From: Liolophura sinensis
Lineage: Eukaryota; Mollusca; Polyplacophora; Chitonida; Chitonidae
Assembly: GCF_032854445.1 (NCBI RefSeq)
Contig: NC_088306.1
Span: forward strand, 26,509,764-26,573,763
Direction of reading: 5' to 3'
DNA length: 64,000 nucleotides
A model generated the notes under the pieces. The model was given only the letters and a program-made list of their open reading frames with translations, made no database searches and was not told the DNA's origin. Both the position numbers and the translations under genes were made by a program. Below, one piece after another: positions 10,653 to 23,655 of the stretch. The first letter of the stretch is position 1, and every line of letters starts with the position of its first letter.

Positions 10653-13600
10653 TTATGTTTTGCAAACTTTGCAAGTTTTCTGACACGCCCTCAGCATGTA
10701 GTTGGCGTTAGATGAGCAATGCCCACCCTTGCCCCAAATCGGGCACAGCATGTGGGTGTCTTTGCAGTTAGCTGAAACGAAAAAAAGACAGCGTTACATG
10801 TGTGTTTCAAATGTTAAGGCTTATGTTAAATAGCACATTGTTGGACCTGTCTTTTCTGAATATCTTTGCTATCGTGCCATTAGGAATACAGTATTTGTGT
10901 ATGAATAAATATTGGAAACAATTAGGTATTTTATAAGTGCACCCAGTGCAAAACTTTGAGGAAGGGCGATCTAGTGAGATCTAGTGAGACTTTAAAAAAT
11001 ACTCGCGCCATGGCTAAAAGCGAAGGAGAATGCATTATTACACTTTACTGCAGTTTACGAAATAAATACTGAGTTAGAGGGAGATAACTTAAAGATGTAA
11101 GCCATATGATGCAGTATGCATTACCACTAAGTTATGTTCACTTAGACAGCATTCAGTGTTTCCCATTTCCCTACATCAAGAGATGAAATATTAATTATTT
11201 TCTGTGAGCAGGCTTTGGTATTATGCCATTACCTTTGCAATTGTCGCACGATTTCCTGCAGTTCGCCAACATATATCCCGCATTGGAGTCACAGTATTTG
11301 CTTTCCGCCCACACAGGGCACTTGTCATTGTCATCAACACAACCAACCTCTGCCAAAAAATAAAACACATCCATCTCAATCTTAGCGTCCTATCAGATAA
11401 GTGCAAGATCATGTGCACCAATCGTCAAGCACAATGGACGTTCGTGGTCAGAAATCACAAGACCAATTTCCAAAACAAAGTTAAACATGAACTACTAAAG
11501 AATTGGCTAAAGTATACCATGTAAGAATTTTGCACGGATTCATGTATAAGGAAAGGCAGCCAACTCTTGTAAATGGTACCAGAAAGATGTGTCGATATGC
11601 AGCACCCAGAATCGGTTGTTTTTGTCGACCAGCTGATTCTATAATTCTCTTTACAGGGTAACAATTATATATAAAACATAAACGCCACAGAGTATGTTTT
11701 CGTAAATTTTCACGTCATACTGGACGCTGACCTTTATCAACACCCGTGTCTTTCGTTCCGTCTGTACCACCGCCTTTCCCATCATTCCCTCCACTTCCGG
11801 AACAGACTTTGCACGAGTGTTTACAGTTGAGCAACATAAAGCTTGGGTTTTTATCACAATGTCCGAAATCAGCCCAAATTTTACAGTCCTTGGCGTTGTG
11901 GATATCATAGCAGTCTCCTGAAAAGACAGATAACAGAAAAGAAAGTAATAAATTTGTAAGACATGCGACTTTACCAAACTCAGTAAATGTGTTGATTGCT
12001 CTCAGGCAGAGCTAGTCTCGACTGCCACGCATTACCGCGTGTTTTCAGCAGACAGTGTGGTAAAGGGAACTGTGAAAAATGGGAGACATTCAAAGACGAC
12101 GACCCGTTTACTTAAGTTGTATCTTGGAGTAACAGCTTTATGTTAGTAGTTTCTTCAACTGTCTAGTATATGTGATACTTTTCTCTTCAACCTGGCCGAT
12201 CCCCTCCACACAAAAATCCGACAGCTGATTTATGAGTTAAATGTTCTTGAACAAGACATACAATGACACCGAAAATGACTGAATAAATATTGTACTTTGT
12301 ACATTTGCGTTGTTTACACTGTTTTTTTTTATTCGCCCAATTTTTAATTTAAAAACTTCCAAATCACAGGTCGGCACTACATGTAAACAGTTAAGGTTTC
12401 TTGATTTGGTTTTCTTCAAATGATCAAACAATGTACATTTCTTTCTGTCATCTCTGCTAACAATTCACATTAGGCGTTATAATTACTTTTTTTAGTAGCT
12501 TCATAATTCCAACGTTTTGCCACATTTATTGACACTTTAAAAAAAAAAGCAGAAGTCTAACAAAAGTCTTGTAATTTTACCAAAAAAAAAAAAATAAAGT
12601 CCATTTCCGCATAAAGCACATCATCCAGAAAAGATTGTTACCTCCTGACTGGTCTACATCTTTCCCGTCATTTCCACCATTGTCCACTTCCGGTTTGCGT
12701 CCGCCATCTTTGTCTTCATCTTTTGGTTGACAGAACCCACATGCTAAAGCACAACCTTGTTTCATAAACTTGACGCTTTTGGTACATTCTCCATCTCTTC
12801 TCCATGAATCACATGAGTCATCCCTTTCAAGATTTTTGCATTTACCTGGAACATTAAAATTGTTTACGTCATTATCACTGTGAAATTGACAAAGGTGCAT
12901 ATTTCAACATGCGTTGTTTGAGACTACGGAAACACCGTTTTTGTTTTTTTAAGGAGGGATAATCTCAGGCCTAATAATATATAAATTGCCCACAAAAATG
13001 AATTGTGATACATGAAGATGGTATCAAAGGGTGGTGTTAAAAACCATGGCTTCTTCTTTAAATTCGTGGTTTATTCCGTAGCTAGTATAAAGCAATGTTT
13101 CACTTACATGCTTTAATAGAACTATTACAAGCGTCACATTATATATTACATTTGTTTTTGATAATAATATTTTGTTCTCTTTTCTAGCTCACTATAACGG
13201 GTCTTCTGAGACAATGCTAGACAACAGATCTATCTATGAAGAGTAGATTAGGAAACCATGGCAGCACACAATAAATGACTTATGTATGTAGCTTATCATT
13301 CCGTTTTCAAGGCTCTATAACCCATTTACATCAAGGTACGTGTGCAAGAAGGTACGGGTTATTACCGTCATGACATTTCTGGCAGGCTTTCCTGCAGTTA
13401 GGTATCATCCAGGTCGGGTTGATCCTACATTCGTCAGTGTTAGCCCATTTCGTACATTCCTTGTCACCGTAGCTGTTCACGCAGGGTTCTGAAAAGAAAT
13501 TGTCCCAAAGTGAGGTTTCGAATTCAAGAACACAAAGGGTATGTCGACTGTACTGTGAGATGGTCATGCGTTTTCACAACGCGAATCATTATTCCAGTAA

Positions 13601-16108
13601 ATTTTTACTTTATTTCTTTGATTGTTGCTTAACGCTATTTTCAACAGTTATACGATAGCCGTCAGTTTTCTCTGTGAGGGAAACGAGTGAACCGACCGTT
13701 GGCAAGTTAGTGGAGAGGTTAACCACGTATGAGGTACGTATATACACACACACACACCATATACGTGGAACACAAGTGATATTCAACGAACGTTAGACTA
13801 TGCAAATGGTCAGACCAGCATCGATGACCGCTCAATACGTGAAGGCCTCATAAGCAATGAATCCGAGGTAATCTACAAATTTCATATCCAAGGTAGGGTT
13901 TGAACCCTCACATCGTCTGTGGTAGCGACTGAAATAGAAGCGCCTCTTTTCCCTAGTCCCTAGTCCGAAAAACAGATTTGAGTTAACACAACAACGGTTA
14001 GAATGAGCAGTGTACTGGGTACATCTGTATTTTTGACATACATATAGACATGCGCAGTGGCATGGAATTGTACCTCAGTTATCACCTCTTTCAGCGCATC
14101 GATTGTGGCTTAATTTTACACTCGATAATTGTGATTTTTGTTAAAACTATTTATTTCCAGTTCATCTGATTGAACACAAATGCTATACGATTTGGTAAAC
14201 GTGCTGCTCCATACCTGTATCTTCGTCATCTTTACCCTCCTCCCGATCTACATCCGGTTTGTCTGAAGCCGTGCATACCCGGCATGCCTTTTGACAGTTG
14301 CTCTCCATCCATATCCGGTTCACTTGACACTCCCCCTCAACAGCCCACTGGTCACACTTAGCCGTGTCACTGTGACTGTTTCGGCAGTTTGCTACAAGTA
14401 TGACAAAGGGGATATGTTGAACAATAGGGACCTGACAAAATTTCACTACACGCAAAAATCAAACCATACGAAAATAAATCCCAAGAATTTTAATATCTAG
14501 CTTTTTCTTTATTTAACCTGTCAGGCCATAATCAGGCGCATAGCGACAGTCAGTGTGATGAAATGTGGAAATATTTAGAAGAACACATTTTATATGCTTT
14601 TAATATTTGGGAAAACAGGAATCATTCTGTCATCATCTTGTAGTCCTGAGTACATGTGCGTGCTAGGTGCGCTTTTGTTCCTTTAATGTCCTGCGCTAAA
14701 CTTGAAATGAAAGGAAATATCTGGCCTTCTGTGTGCTTCAGAGTTTCGTCGGACTCAAAATAAAAGAACAACAACAGCTATATGATAGACCGCTAAAACT
14801 TATACCCTCAACCAGTTTGGACGTGAAAGAGATGCCAGGGCAGACGTATACATCTACAAAAACAACTACTTTAGCGTACGTCTGAATGTGCTCTTCATAA
14901 CTTTCACTGAAAAACGTTTCTGAAGAAAACCTTTATGCAATATAAGGACTGCCTTCCGCAGGTTAACTGTTTTATAATTTTTTTGTTTTATTTTAAGTTT
15001 TTGTTTGTAGTACTTCATGGTTTGCTTACTTTCGGGTTTCTCTGTCCCTTCACAGAAATTACAGGCCTTTTTGCAATGCTTGGTCATCCAGCCAGGATTG
15101 GTAGCACAGTCGCCTCGTTTTCGCCACATGGAACATTTGTCGTCAGGAAACTCATTTTTACAGATTTCTGGAAAAGCAAGACCAACAATAATTATCAATA
15201 GGATCATTTATTATTTATTTATTTATTTATTTGACTGGTGTTTTATGCCGTACTCAAGAATATTGAACTGATACGATGGCGGCCAGCATTATGGTGGGCG
15301 GAAATCGGGCAAAGCCCGGGGGAAACCCTAGACCATCTGCAGGTTGCTCACTTACGGTCGATCAATGGGATTAAATCTTTCCGACTGAAAAGAAATATTG
15401 TGTACAACCTTATCTGTAAGTGTCTGTACTTAAGGCAAAGTGCTAACACATAAAGTCTAAGCGTATATTTACCATGCAGAACTTCATAACTCAATTACGG
15501 AATAGGTTGCTAGTCAAATTGTAAGTTAACGGTTTGAAGATTTATGAATAATTAAGTCAGACACCTTATAAGTCGTCATTTTGGGATTCACCCAAACGTA
15601 GTCCTACGTTTGCTTTTCACGAAGTCAACTGTTCGAGTATAACTTTATTCATTGCCTCGTGGGATTTTTGTAGGCCTAAAAGATTGTTTAGGGGGATCTG
15701 TGGCAGAGGTGGTTAGCGTGCCAGGGCGGCGCAGATCCAGTAATATCTGTTCAATAGGGTTATAGTGAGTTCAAGTTCAACTCATACTGGCTTCTTCTCT
15801 GGTCGTACGTAGGAGGATCGGCCAGAAACCTGGCTCTGCACTGTTTCCTTTCGTCATATAAGTGCAATATTCTGGAGTACAGCGTACGTCAAATAGATAA
15901 ATAAAATAAATGATTGGTCGACCAACCAAACTGTCAGACTTACCGACATTCCTCAGTCGGGGCAGTACATCACGGAACAATCCCATAAGTTGCCAGGACC
16001 ATGTCATAAGGTGGAGGTCTGGAACAATCACGGGATGTACATACATTATCTCCCTTTGTTATACTGGGAAGGACATATCAACATAGAAATCTAACACCAT
16101 CTAACACA

Positions 16109-16140
<32 letters not shown>

Positions 16141-16671
16141 ATCAGCCTGTAAAAGAAATTATTCCACATGGTTTGTTCATATGACAAAAACGAGTTCAAT
16201 CGTATTTGCCCTGTTGTCGGCCGCCTTTGCGAAAGCTATCACAAGAACTACAGAGAATTATATGAAGGAATACAACACTGCTTGGGGAGAATGATTACTT
16301 CGCCTGTTCACACAGCCTTCTTAAAAGGCAGTAATACAAACGACCGGCGTATGTATAAAAATAGCTCATAACATAAACGCACCTTAAAAATACAGGTGTA
16401 AGCTACAAGCGGTATTTTGTGCGAAATGAAATAGCTGAGGATGTCGCCTGATAGAACACATTTGCTTAGTTTGTTATAGATTAAAAAACATATTCATGGA
16501 TATAAAAGCCGAATTAATTGTTACCTTTATTTGTCATTTCCTCCTTCACACCACATATGCCACAAGCTTTGGCACAATTTAGTTCCATCCACTCGCGGTT
16601 TTTCTCACATTCACCTTGATTAGCCCAGACGGCACAGCGCCAGCTCTCGAATTTATTGGTGCAAGAGTTGT
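10653..16671 (-). CDS. Gene A block of eight ShKT exons
   Basis: Eight exons (16671-16525, 15167-15030, 14391-14215, 13488-13366, 12845-12642, 11917-11732, 11349-11233, 10771-10653) each encode one ShKT domain with six cysteines and the spacing seen in HCKKACNFC or NCRKACQKC. All internal ones start and end in phase 1, so they can be duplicated or skipped without a frame change. Linkers after domains 3, 5 and 6 are long and acidic or Gly-rich (for example DREEGKDDED, SGSGGNDGKGGG). ShKT domains are common tails on astacins; they are not by themselves evidence of a toxin. Confidence 0.93.
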
Positions 16672-19600
16672 CTGTGGAGGAAAATGTAACACTGATAGAT
16701 GAAGGGTGCCTCAGACTATATAGGAAGGAAATTGTGTGTCTTTACTTTAAAGATTAAACATTAATTTCAATATCTTGTTTAAGCAATGATTAGAACGACT
16801 TTATCATAAGGTCGATGCAGGGGGGAATAACTCAGGCTAACCTTTGTCAGGGCTGTGGCTGTTGTTGGGAGTTGTCTTCACTTGGCAGTCATTCGACCCA
16901 TCTGGACAGATACAGCGACAGTTCTGATCGACATATCCGCCGCTGGTACACCAGATGTTCTTGGAACAGTGCGACGCGCATTGATACATCAGATTCACAA
17001 CCTTGACGTCACTGAAGGACAGCTCCTTCCGCCATACCTGACCAATCTCTTTCTCTTTGTCTGGGTATTTAGCTCTGATGGTTTGAGATCTTCCATCACG
17101 GGAGAAAGCCTGTATGCGCAAAGGATGAAATTGTAGAAATACAATATGTAGTGTTTCTATATCTATTTGATTGATGTGTAGCAAAACTGTTTCACTTAAA
17201 CAATGGTGGCCTATTTCATTGGTGGACAAATCCAATGTTTTAGGGGTTGAACCACCGACCTTCGGCAGCAGTGTTTAAAGAGCTGTTGGCAATTCATATT
17301 TATTTATTTGGCCGGGATCTATTTCGTGCCCGAGAATATTTCACTTATACGCCGGCAATGGGGTTTATTTGTGGAGGTAACAAGAGAAAAATCAATGCCT
17401 TATGCCAGGTGTCAAAGTTGACAAACTTCCTGATTTAAAACTCCAGCCTAAGAAACAAGGATCCAGACAGATATAAGCGACCCAATCTACCAAGAGTCTA
17501 CAGGCCTAATAATTAATTTATTTGCTCGAGAGCAAAATCATAGGTTACATATGAGTGACCTAGATAAACGACACAACAAGCCTTCGGTTAGCCACAAGGT
17601 TGGGATTTGCGAAAACAGTTTAAAAGATTCCAAACTGCTCCTTCCGACTACCTATACAACCCCCATGGAGAAGATGTGGTTACAAGATAAGAAGAAAATG
17701 TGAAAACATATTTTTCGAAAAAAGGTCATGTTACTTTAGGCAGACATAACCATAGTAACAATTCTTGTAAGACAACAAGTTTTAAATGTTTGTCAAGGAC
17801 CTACCGTGATTCCGTAGTGCATGGCGGACGAGTATTCGTACTTCACATTGAACTGGTTGACCTGTTTACTGTTGTATTTGTTGAACCAAATCCGCATGGA
17901 TGGCTCTACGTTCTGGTAGTTGATCGTGATGTACTCATCTCGTGAGGGAAGCTGGTGCTCATGCACTAAACCCATAGCATGGCCAAGTTCGTGAAGATAC
18001 AATCCTTTCTGCAAACATATGAAATGATATCAATTTGATTTGAGGATTCCGATTCAGTGAGATCTGCATTTAAACCAGCTACCTCACTGGATATATTTTT
18101 ATTTCCTTATATCTGATCAGTGTTTTAAGCTGTACTCAAAAATATTTCAGCATACTAGTGGGAGGAAACCCGATAGAACCTGGTGGAAACCCACGACCAT
18201 TCGTAAGTTGCTGTCAAACCTTCCCACTTACGACCGAAGAGGGAGGTAAAGCTCTTGTGAACCCCCAGCCTCTACAAACTTTTATCGGTTATGCAGATAA
18301 TAAAAAAATGACCTCTATCGATGACAACATAAAAAGTGGCTTTCATTTTGACTGAAGATACTTCGTCCGTAATAGTAATGTGTCTCTTTGATGTCCAGAT
18401 TTTTCAGGAGTTAGAGTGCAAATTTGCTCATTTTTGTATTATTTTACCAAACTTACGCCGCAGAGCTCGTTCCTGGGCATAATAAGCAGGAAAAAATTCC
18501 AAAATTTTATTTTGACGCCATTACCTTAACTTAATTTATCAAATCACGCTTGCTTCCTGAGTAAAGGATTTCTTATCAATGAAATGACAAACACCAGTAA
18601 CTGTATTGTTCGATAATAAAGAAGATTTGCATTTTGTGTATGTTTATTCTGAATGAGCAGCTCTATAAAAGAAAATTTGTATGTTAAACTTACCCATCTG
18701 CACGAAGGACTCTCCAGGTTCAGAACTTGGATTCCACCAACCATTCCAAGTTCGGAGTTACAACTACAACATACAGACATGCGCGCATTGTCAAAATCCA
18801 AGGCTAGGAGTAGGCGTGGTTATCATTTTAGGTACCTTTAGATTCACAGTGTTTTATTTCATTTTCTTACTTTTGGCTCAACGGTAAGTGATCGTACTTG
18901 TGATACAGCATCTAATCATTTATATGGTGGTCAGGTTAGTAATTGGAACTTGAACTTCCAACTAACATGATAATAACTTATCAGAAGCCCGAAAACTCTC
19001 CGGTGTTTCACAATTTAAAATTCCAACATCAGCAGCCCAATGCCTTGTCGCTTTCGTGAGCTGTCCCATATTGTCGCAAATGCAGAGAGAGTTGCATACA
19101 GAAGTTTCCCGTTATGTCACATCTGCGACATTTCATGGCGATGCGACATTAGTGGAGTATAGACTGCTGACTCAGCAGTGCTACACTTACCCATAACCGT
19201 TCTGGAATCGGACGACGTTTCTGTCTGTGGACACAGCAGGTCGGAATCGCACGCATGTGTATCTCTCCCATTCAGTCATGGCTCGCTTTATCCAATACTT
19301 CTCTTGTTCATCTAGCAATATTAACAGTACAAGAACTTGAAGTTTTTTAAGCTTATTTTCTCTTTGCGATGATCTTGTTATTTTGAATTGTTACCTTGGC
19401 TTTCAGACTTTGCACTTGGACTTCCAGCGCCTAGCTTCAGCTGGATCACTTTATTTTCATTTAACTTCCAAAGGTTTGGTCTAATTTAATACAAGTATAA
19501 ATATTTTGGACAAAGTTGTCCAGCTTGATGTCTGGCATAAGGAAAAATAAATTTTCCTCAATCTGCAACAACAACATACAAATCTGCAAGTCAAGATACC

Positions 19601-22435
19601 TTGTTTCAGGTTTGTAAATTTTTATTACACAATTCTTAGTGCAAACACGATGCCTTCACAAACCACTGTTGTTTTATTTTTAGAATGCAATCTGGTTGTA
19701 GGAATGAACGACGGCGTGGGAAATGAATGACACATACATTTTGTTCATCCTCACAGATATTGGTCTTAGTAGTAAAATAGGGTGAAACTTACTGTACTGC
19801 CCTCTAGCGACAGTGTAAGGTACAGTGGCGTCTGGCCATCTTAATGTCACGTCACGGACTGCCTTCCTCTTTTTCCGGTTTGGCGCGTGCATTTCACTGT
19901 AACAGTTCATCATTCACGGCGTTTATCACATTTATTGCTATGTGCATAATCCACGAATATAACTAGGGCACGTAGCAAAAGCGGAATTCTGTAGAAATTT
20001 AAAACTGTTTCCTGTAACTGCTGTATTTATTACGGTACTTATAATCAGGCAAAAGGCAGTCCAGGCCGGTACATATATTATTATTATATTATTTATATAT
20101 ACATTAAAAAAATTGTACATATATGTAGACGTCAACCGATACAGAAACATAAAACTACTACGAAAGGAGAGGCCACTTTAATGTCTAGACATTCCAAGGG
20201 AGGTAAGCGATGTACAATTTTCTAATAATGGCATCAATGGTTCATGGTTTTTGTTAAGATTTATTTATTTATTTGATTGGTGTTTTACCCCGTACTCAAG
20301 AATATTTCAGTTATACGACGGCGGCCAACATTATGGTGGAAGGAAACCGGGCAGAGCCCGGGGGAAACACATGACCATCCGCAGGTTGCTGCAGACCTTC
20401 CCACTTACGGCCGGAGAGGAAGCCAGCATGAGCTGGACTTGAACTCAGAGCGACCGCATTGGTGAGTTTTTGTTAAGAACAGTACTTGATTTAGAAAATA
20501 GCAGTCCATAGAGCTTGTCACCTACTGGACAAAAAGTATTCTCAATGATCTGAAACCGACGTGATTAAGGGGATTAAGGTACAGTAACATAGATGATCAA
20601 AGACTAGACTAACCTGGAGGGAAATTCGTACAAATTATAGAACTGTTCATCTGTTAACATCATATCCAATTCAGCCAAAATCTTCCCGTCTTGAAGCATA
20701 AGACCTTGTGCAGCTGACGTTGAGAGATAGCAAAAATCATATATTCGTCCAATGAGACAAATTTTCTTTCTGGTGGGAATTTTCATGGGATGAACAGAGA
20801 CAAATTGTATTCTGCTACAAAATCGAACGTACACAGAACAGTACACAAGAAACATATTGTGTTAAGTTTAACAGGAAGTCTGTTGTTTGAATGATACTAG
20901 AATGTATTCTGGTGTTATAACCTAATATTTTGTCACATTGAATATAGTATCACGTTTGTCTAATATAATTTTTATGTTGAATTAATGGAATATGTGTGTT
21001 ATATATAACACTAATAAGGCTAACTCTTCATTTTATTACAAAAGACTTAGACAACTCAAAGTACTGACATAAAAATTTTCAGGAAAAATGATTGTTTGAT
21101 CGCATTAAACTGTTCTTAACTTGCGGTTAAGTCTGATTTAAGTGTAAGCCAGCTTTCTGGCAAATGTGGCACAGAAGATATATTTCGTTTACAGATATCT
21201 ACCATTTATTCCTCCCATGCTCTTCAGGATCAGCTGGTCTATAGTCATATTGGTATAGGGCTCTTGTCCTCGAAGGCCAAATGGCGCAGGTGCAGGCTGA
21301 CGTAATGGCGGTGGAATGGCGTCATGATCACTTCCCGTCAAGGCGTGTCCGCCGCAGACAAAGATGGCGCATAATGCCGTGAGGCAGCCAATATTCTGCA
21401 ATTACAAAAGTTGGTATACCTATATACCATCACACGCTGATTTACATATAGATTCAAATGGAATTTCATTCAAACACCTCAGTGACGCTGGAATATGATT
21501 TTAACACTTCACTGAAGTCCATATTCACAGCCACTCCATACTGTATTCATGTAAATGTGATGATGAAAGTCGTGTTGGGAATGTTGTATCAACTTCCCCA
21601 AACTTTTTAAAAGGTAAATCATGTTCATGTCTGTAGCATGTTTACAGTCATAGCGCCAGGTGGACAAACCTTTGCTATATACATCAATATATGTAGTCCT
21701 GAGCAAAAAAGGAAAAACAGATGAAATCGTTTAATAATTACAAAATTTAAATTCCAAAATTCGAATATTAACTAAGCATAAGTCAGAACCACTGAAGGTA
21801 TAGAATGTGTTAATGTCAGCGAATGTGTCTTCTTTTAAGTAAGCATTTAAAGAAAAATTCTTTTCCATGTGGAACCTTTTACACAGTGTTTTAGTCACGC
21901 CTTTATCCGATAGTTTTACCCCTACCCTCCCCCTTATATATAACAGCACTTTGACGTATCCAAACTTTTACGTTGTTTGGTATATCTAGTGTATACATAA
22001 TGCAAACGATCTGCTATATACAAATGGCAGCAGTTTTCCCCTCCTAAGGTAAACAGTGACGTTGTACCGCACTGCCGGACGTGGTCAGACTGGGGTGCCG
22101 TACACATATAATTCACAACGGAACATGTGATCATAATGGGCTGCCATACATATTCCCAATCTCGTGTCAATTAATCACATATCCGAAGTCAAATAAAATA
22201 AACTCGTTAACATGGCCTTCCAATCAGGAAGTAAGCATGAATCACTGGCGAAACAAGATTAAGGCTTACTTTAATTTGTACATGCAGGGTAAAGGAATTA
22301 AAAATAGGCCTTCTCGGGTCTGCGAAGGATCTGTCGGTTTAATTATCCCTGCTGCGAGAACCACTTAAGGCGGATATCCGCTCTGACTTAGCCAGTTAAC
22401 CCGTTAGACCCAGTCGCATATCAGTAGATCCAGTA

Positions 22436-22490
<55 letters not shown>

Positions 22491-23543
22491 AAAATCTTAC
22501 ATGTAAATCACTTCAAAGTGAAGGATGCACTGGTAAGCCTTGCTCTGCAGAGACAAACTGAAATGTTTAACTGTTATGATTGTACAAGACATGAAATGTC
22601 TGCTAAACTAAGATAGCCTCTTTGTTCTAAATGACGGATCTATGATTCGTGCCTGTTCGATGCCAGCTAGCGCGAAAGCTTTCTTTTCTGTGTTTTGATA
22701 CATGGTGCAACGCAAAATCTGAAACTTCACTTTTAGCCTTATTTATTCCAGGGTATTCGCTGATATTTCCAGTGTCTCCTATTTATTATACTCATATTTG
22801 CTAATTTTTCCAGTCACATAAAGAATGTTAGACCAGCGTCGTACAAGAGAACTATTCTTGAGTTCGGCGTATAACACGAATCAGGTAAATGAATAATAAA
22901 GAATGTAAGCGGAATTTAGTATTAAAGTTTGACCTTTCATACAGCTATATGTAGGCATATAGTGAGTAGATTTTTAAAGTAACCGGAAATGACGGAATAA
23001 CTCACAGCTCTCTACCAGGTGACTGGCATATATGGCCTAATTATAAGCCGCAGCCAAGCCAACGAGAATTGCATTCGAGCTTGCGACCTAACTGGTCAGA
23101 TATCAATAAGCTGAGAACAGAACAACACTTTTGTCGGCAGTATTCCAAGAGTGATAGATAAGATAAAAGAGATATATTATCGACAGTTCAGCACAGACAG
23201 CAAAAAGAGACTACATAAATCCGACTGTGGCAGACTACTATCCAATTTGGCCGAAGATAAGCAAATCCCCAAGTCACAAGAGCACAACAACGGGCTAACA
23301 TATCGTGACAGTATTTAATTTAACATTATCACTTTCAAATACATAAATTTAAGCTTAAAAAAGTATCAGCCTCTCTCTCCTATGACAAAACATACTGTTT
23401 CGGAATCGCAAGCAGTAAAGAGTTAAGATTCAATATAACTGCATGTCCCTCATCATTAGACAAGTGTTTAACCGAGCATTTGCACACGAACTATTTGATG
23501 GTTGCAATACTCAAAATGTTTACATCCTTACCTCATTAAACAT
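10653..23543 (-). CDS. Gene A: secreted astacin zinc metalloprotease with eight ShKT domains, 16 exons
   Basis: Exons in order of transcription: 23543-23532, 21395-21203, 20713-20614, 19896-19793, 19311-19191, 18763-18694, 18008-17805, 17109-16842, 16671-16525, 15167-15030, 14391-14215, 13488-13366, 12845-12642, 11917-11732, 11349-11233, 10771-10653. All introns are GT-AG and the joined frame is open (760 codons plus TAA). The order is signal peptide, propeptide, a basic NRKKRK site before the mature start, astacin domain (RWPDATVPY, then HELGHAMGLVHEHQ with Glu207, then the SAMHYG Met-turn), a Cys-rich EGF-like exon, then eight six-cysteine ShKT domains, one per phase-1 exon. It should be a secreted protease; its substrate is unknown. 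Catalytic residues are intact. The first, 4-codon exon is the least certain. Confidence 0.92.
15205..15365 (-). repeat. SINE 3' part, inverted, in gene A intron
   Basis: (TTTA)n, then GGTGTTTTATGCCGTACTCA, ATGGCGGCCAGCATTATGG and GCAAAGCCCGGGGGAAACC. It follows the acceptor of the second ShKT exon. Confidence 0.85.
15690..15910 (+). repeat. Diverged SINE in gene A intron
   Basis: GTGGCAGAGGTGGTTAGCGT (head), GTGAGTTCAAGTTCAACTCAT, TTTCGTCATATAAGTGCAAT and an (AAAT)n-like tail. About 16105-16143 is a separate (AAAT)n run. Confidence 0.65.
16842..17109 (-). CDS. Gene A end of astacin domain plus Cys-rich EGF-like segment
   Basis: This 268-nt exon begins AFSRDG (end of the astacin fold) and continues IGQVWRKELSFSDVKVVNLM. 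It then has a cysteine pattern C-x3-C-x5-C-x8-C-x-C-x-C ending CPDGSNDC, like the EGF-like segment after many astacin domains. It ends in phase 1, which sets the phase for all ShKT exons. The gene B exon 41108-41375 has the same length. Confidence 0.9.
17805..18008 (-). CDS. Gene A catalytic exon (HExxH intact)
   Basis: A 204-nt phase-0 exon. HELGHAMGLVHEHQ supplies the three zinc histidines (206, 210, 216) and the catalytic Glu207. It is followed by LPSRDEY and ends with SAMHYG, the Met-turn with the Tyr that assists zinc chemistry in astacins. The exon is the same length as its counterpart in gene B. Confidence 0.96.
18100..18260 (-). repeat. Diverged inverted SINE in gene A intron
   Basis: TACTCAAAAATATTTCAGCA, GTGGGAGGAAACCCGATAGA and CTTCCCACTTACGACCG match the SINE body in reverse. 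A weaker relic lies at about 17295-17380. Confidence 0.65.
20255..20465 (-). repeat. SINE, near full length, inverted, in gene A intron
   Basis: (TTTA)n, GATTGGTGTTTTACCCCGTA, ACGGCGGCCAACATTATGG, CCGGGCAGAGCCCGGGGG, GCCGGAGAGGAAGCCAGC and ending at the tRNA-like head with GCGACCGCATTGGTGAG. Confidence 0.88.
22435..22486. repeat. (TA)n microsatellite in gene A first intron
   Basis: About 50 nt of pure TA. The rest of 21396-23531 is otherwise unremarkable apart from a SINE-tail relic near 22855. Confidence 0.95.
23532..23543 (-). CDS. Gene A proposed start exon (MFNE)
   Basis: Exon 21395-21203 opens after a good acceptor (TTTTGTAATTGCAG) in phase 0 and has no ATG before its hydrophobic run, so an upstream exon is needed. 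On the same strand ATG TTT AAT GAG is followed by donor GTAAGG in phase 0. Joining gives MFNEN plus IGCLTALCAIFVCGG, a plausible signal peptide. An in-frame stop precedes this ATG, and a TATA box lies about 105 nt upstream. Another start exon cannot be excluded. Confidence 0.55.
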
Positions 23544-23646
23544 GTTGATTTCCAGGCCGTCTTTATCCACAGATACAAATCGGCTCTACTACATATGCCG
23601 TGTTTCGGTTGTCATCGATTTTTTTGACAGCCCATGGAGATGCGCC

Positions 23647-23655
23647 CTATTTATA
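23647..23655 (-). promoter_or_regulatory. TATA box of gene A
   Basis: TATAAATAG on the minus strand lies about 105 nt before the proposed ATG at 23543. That leaves room for a start site about 30 nt downstream and a leader of about 80 nt. Inference from motif and spacing. Confidence 0.5.
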
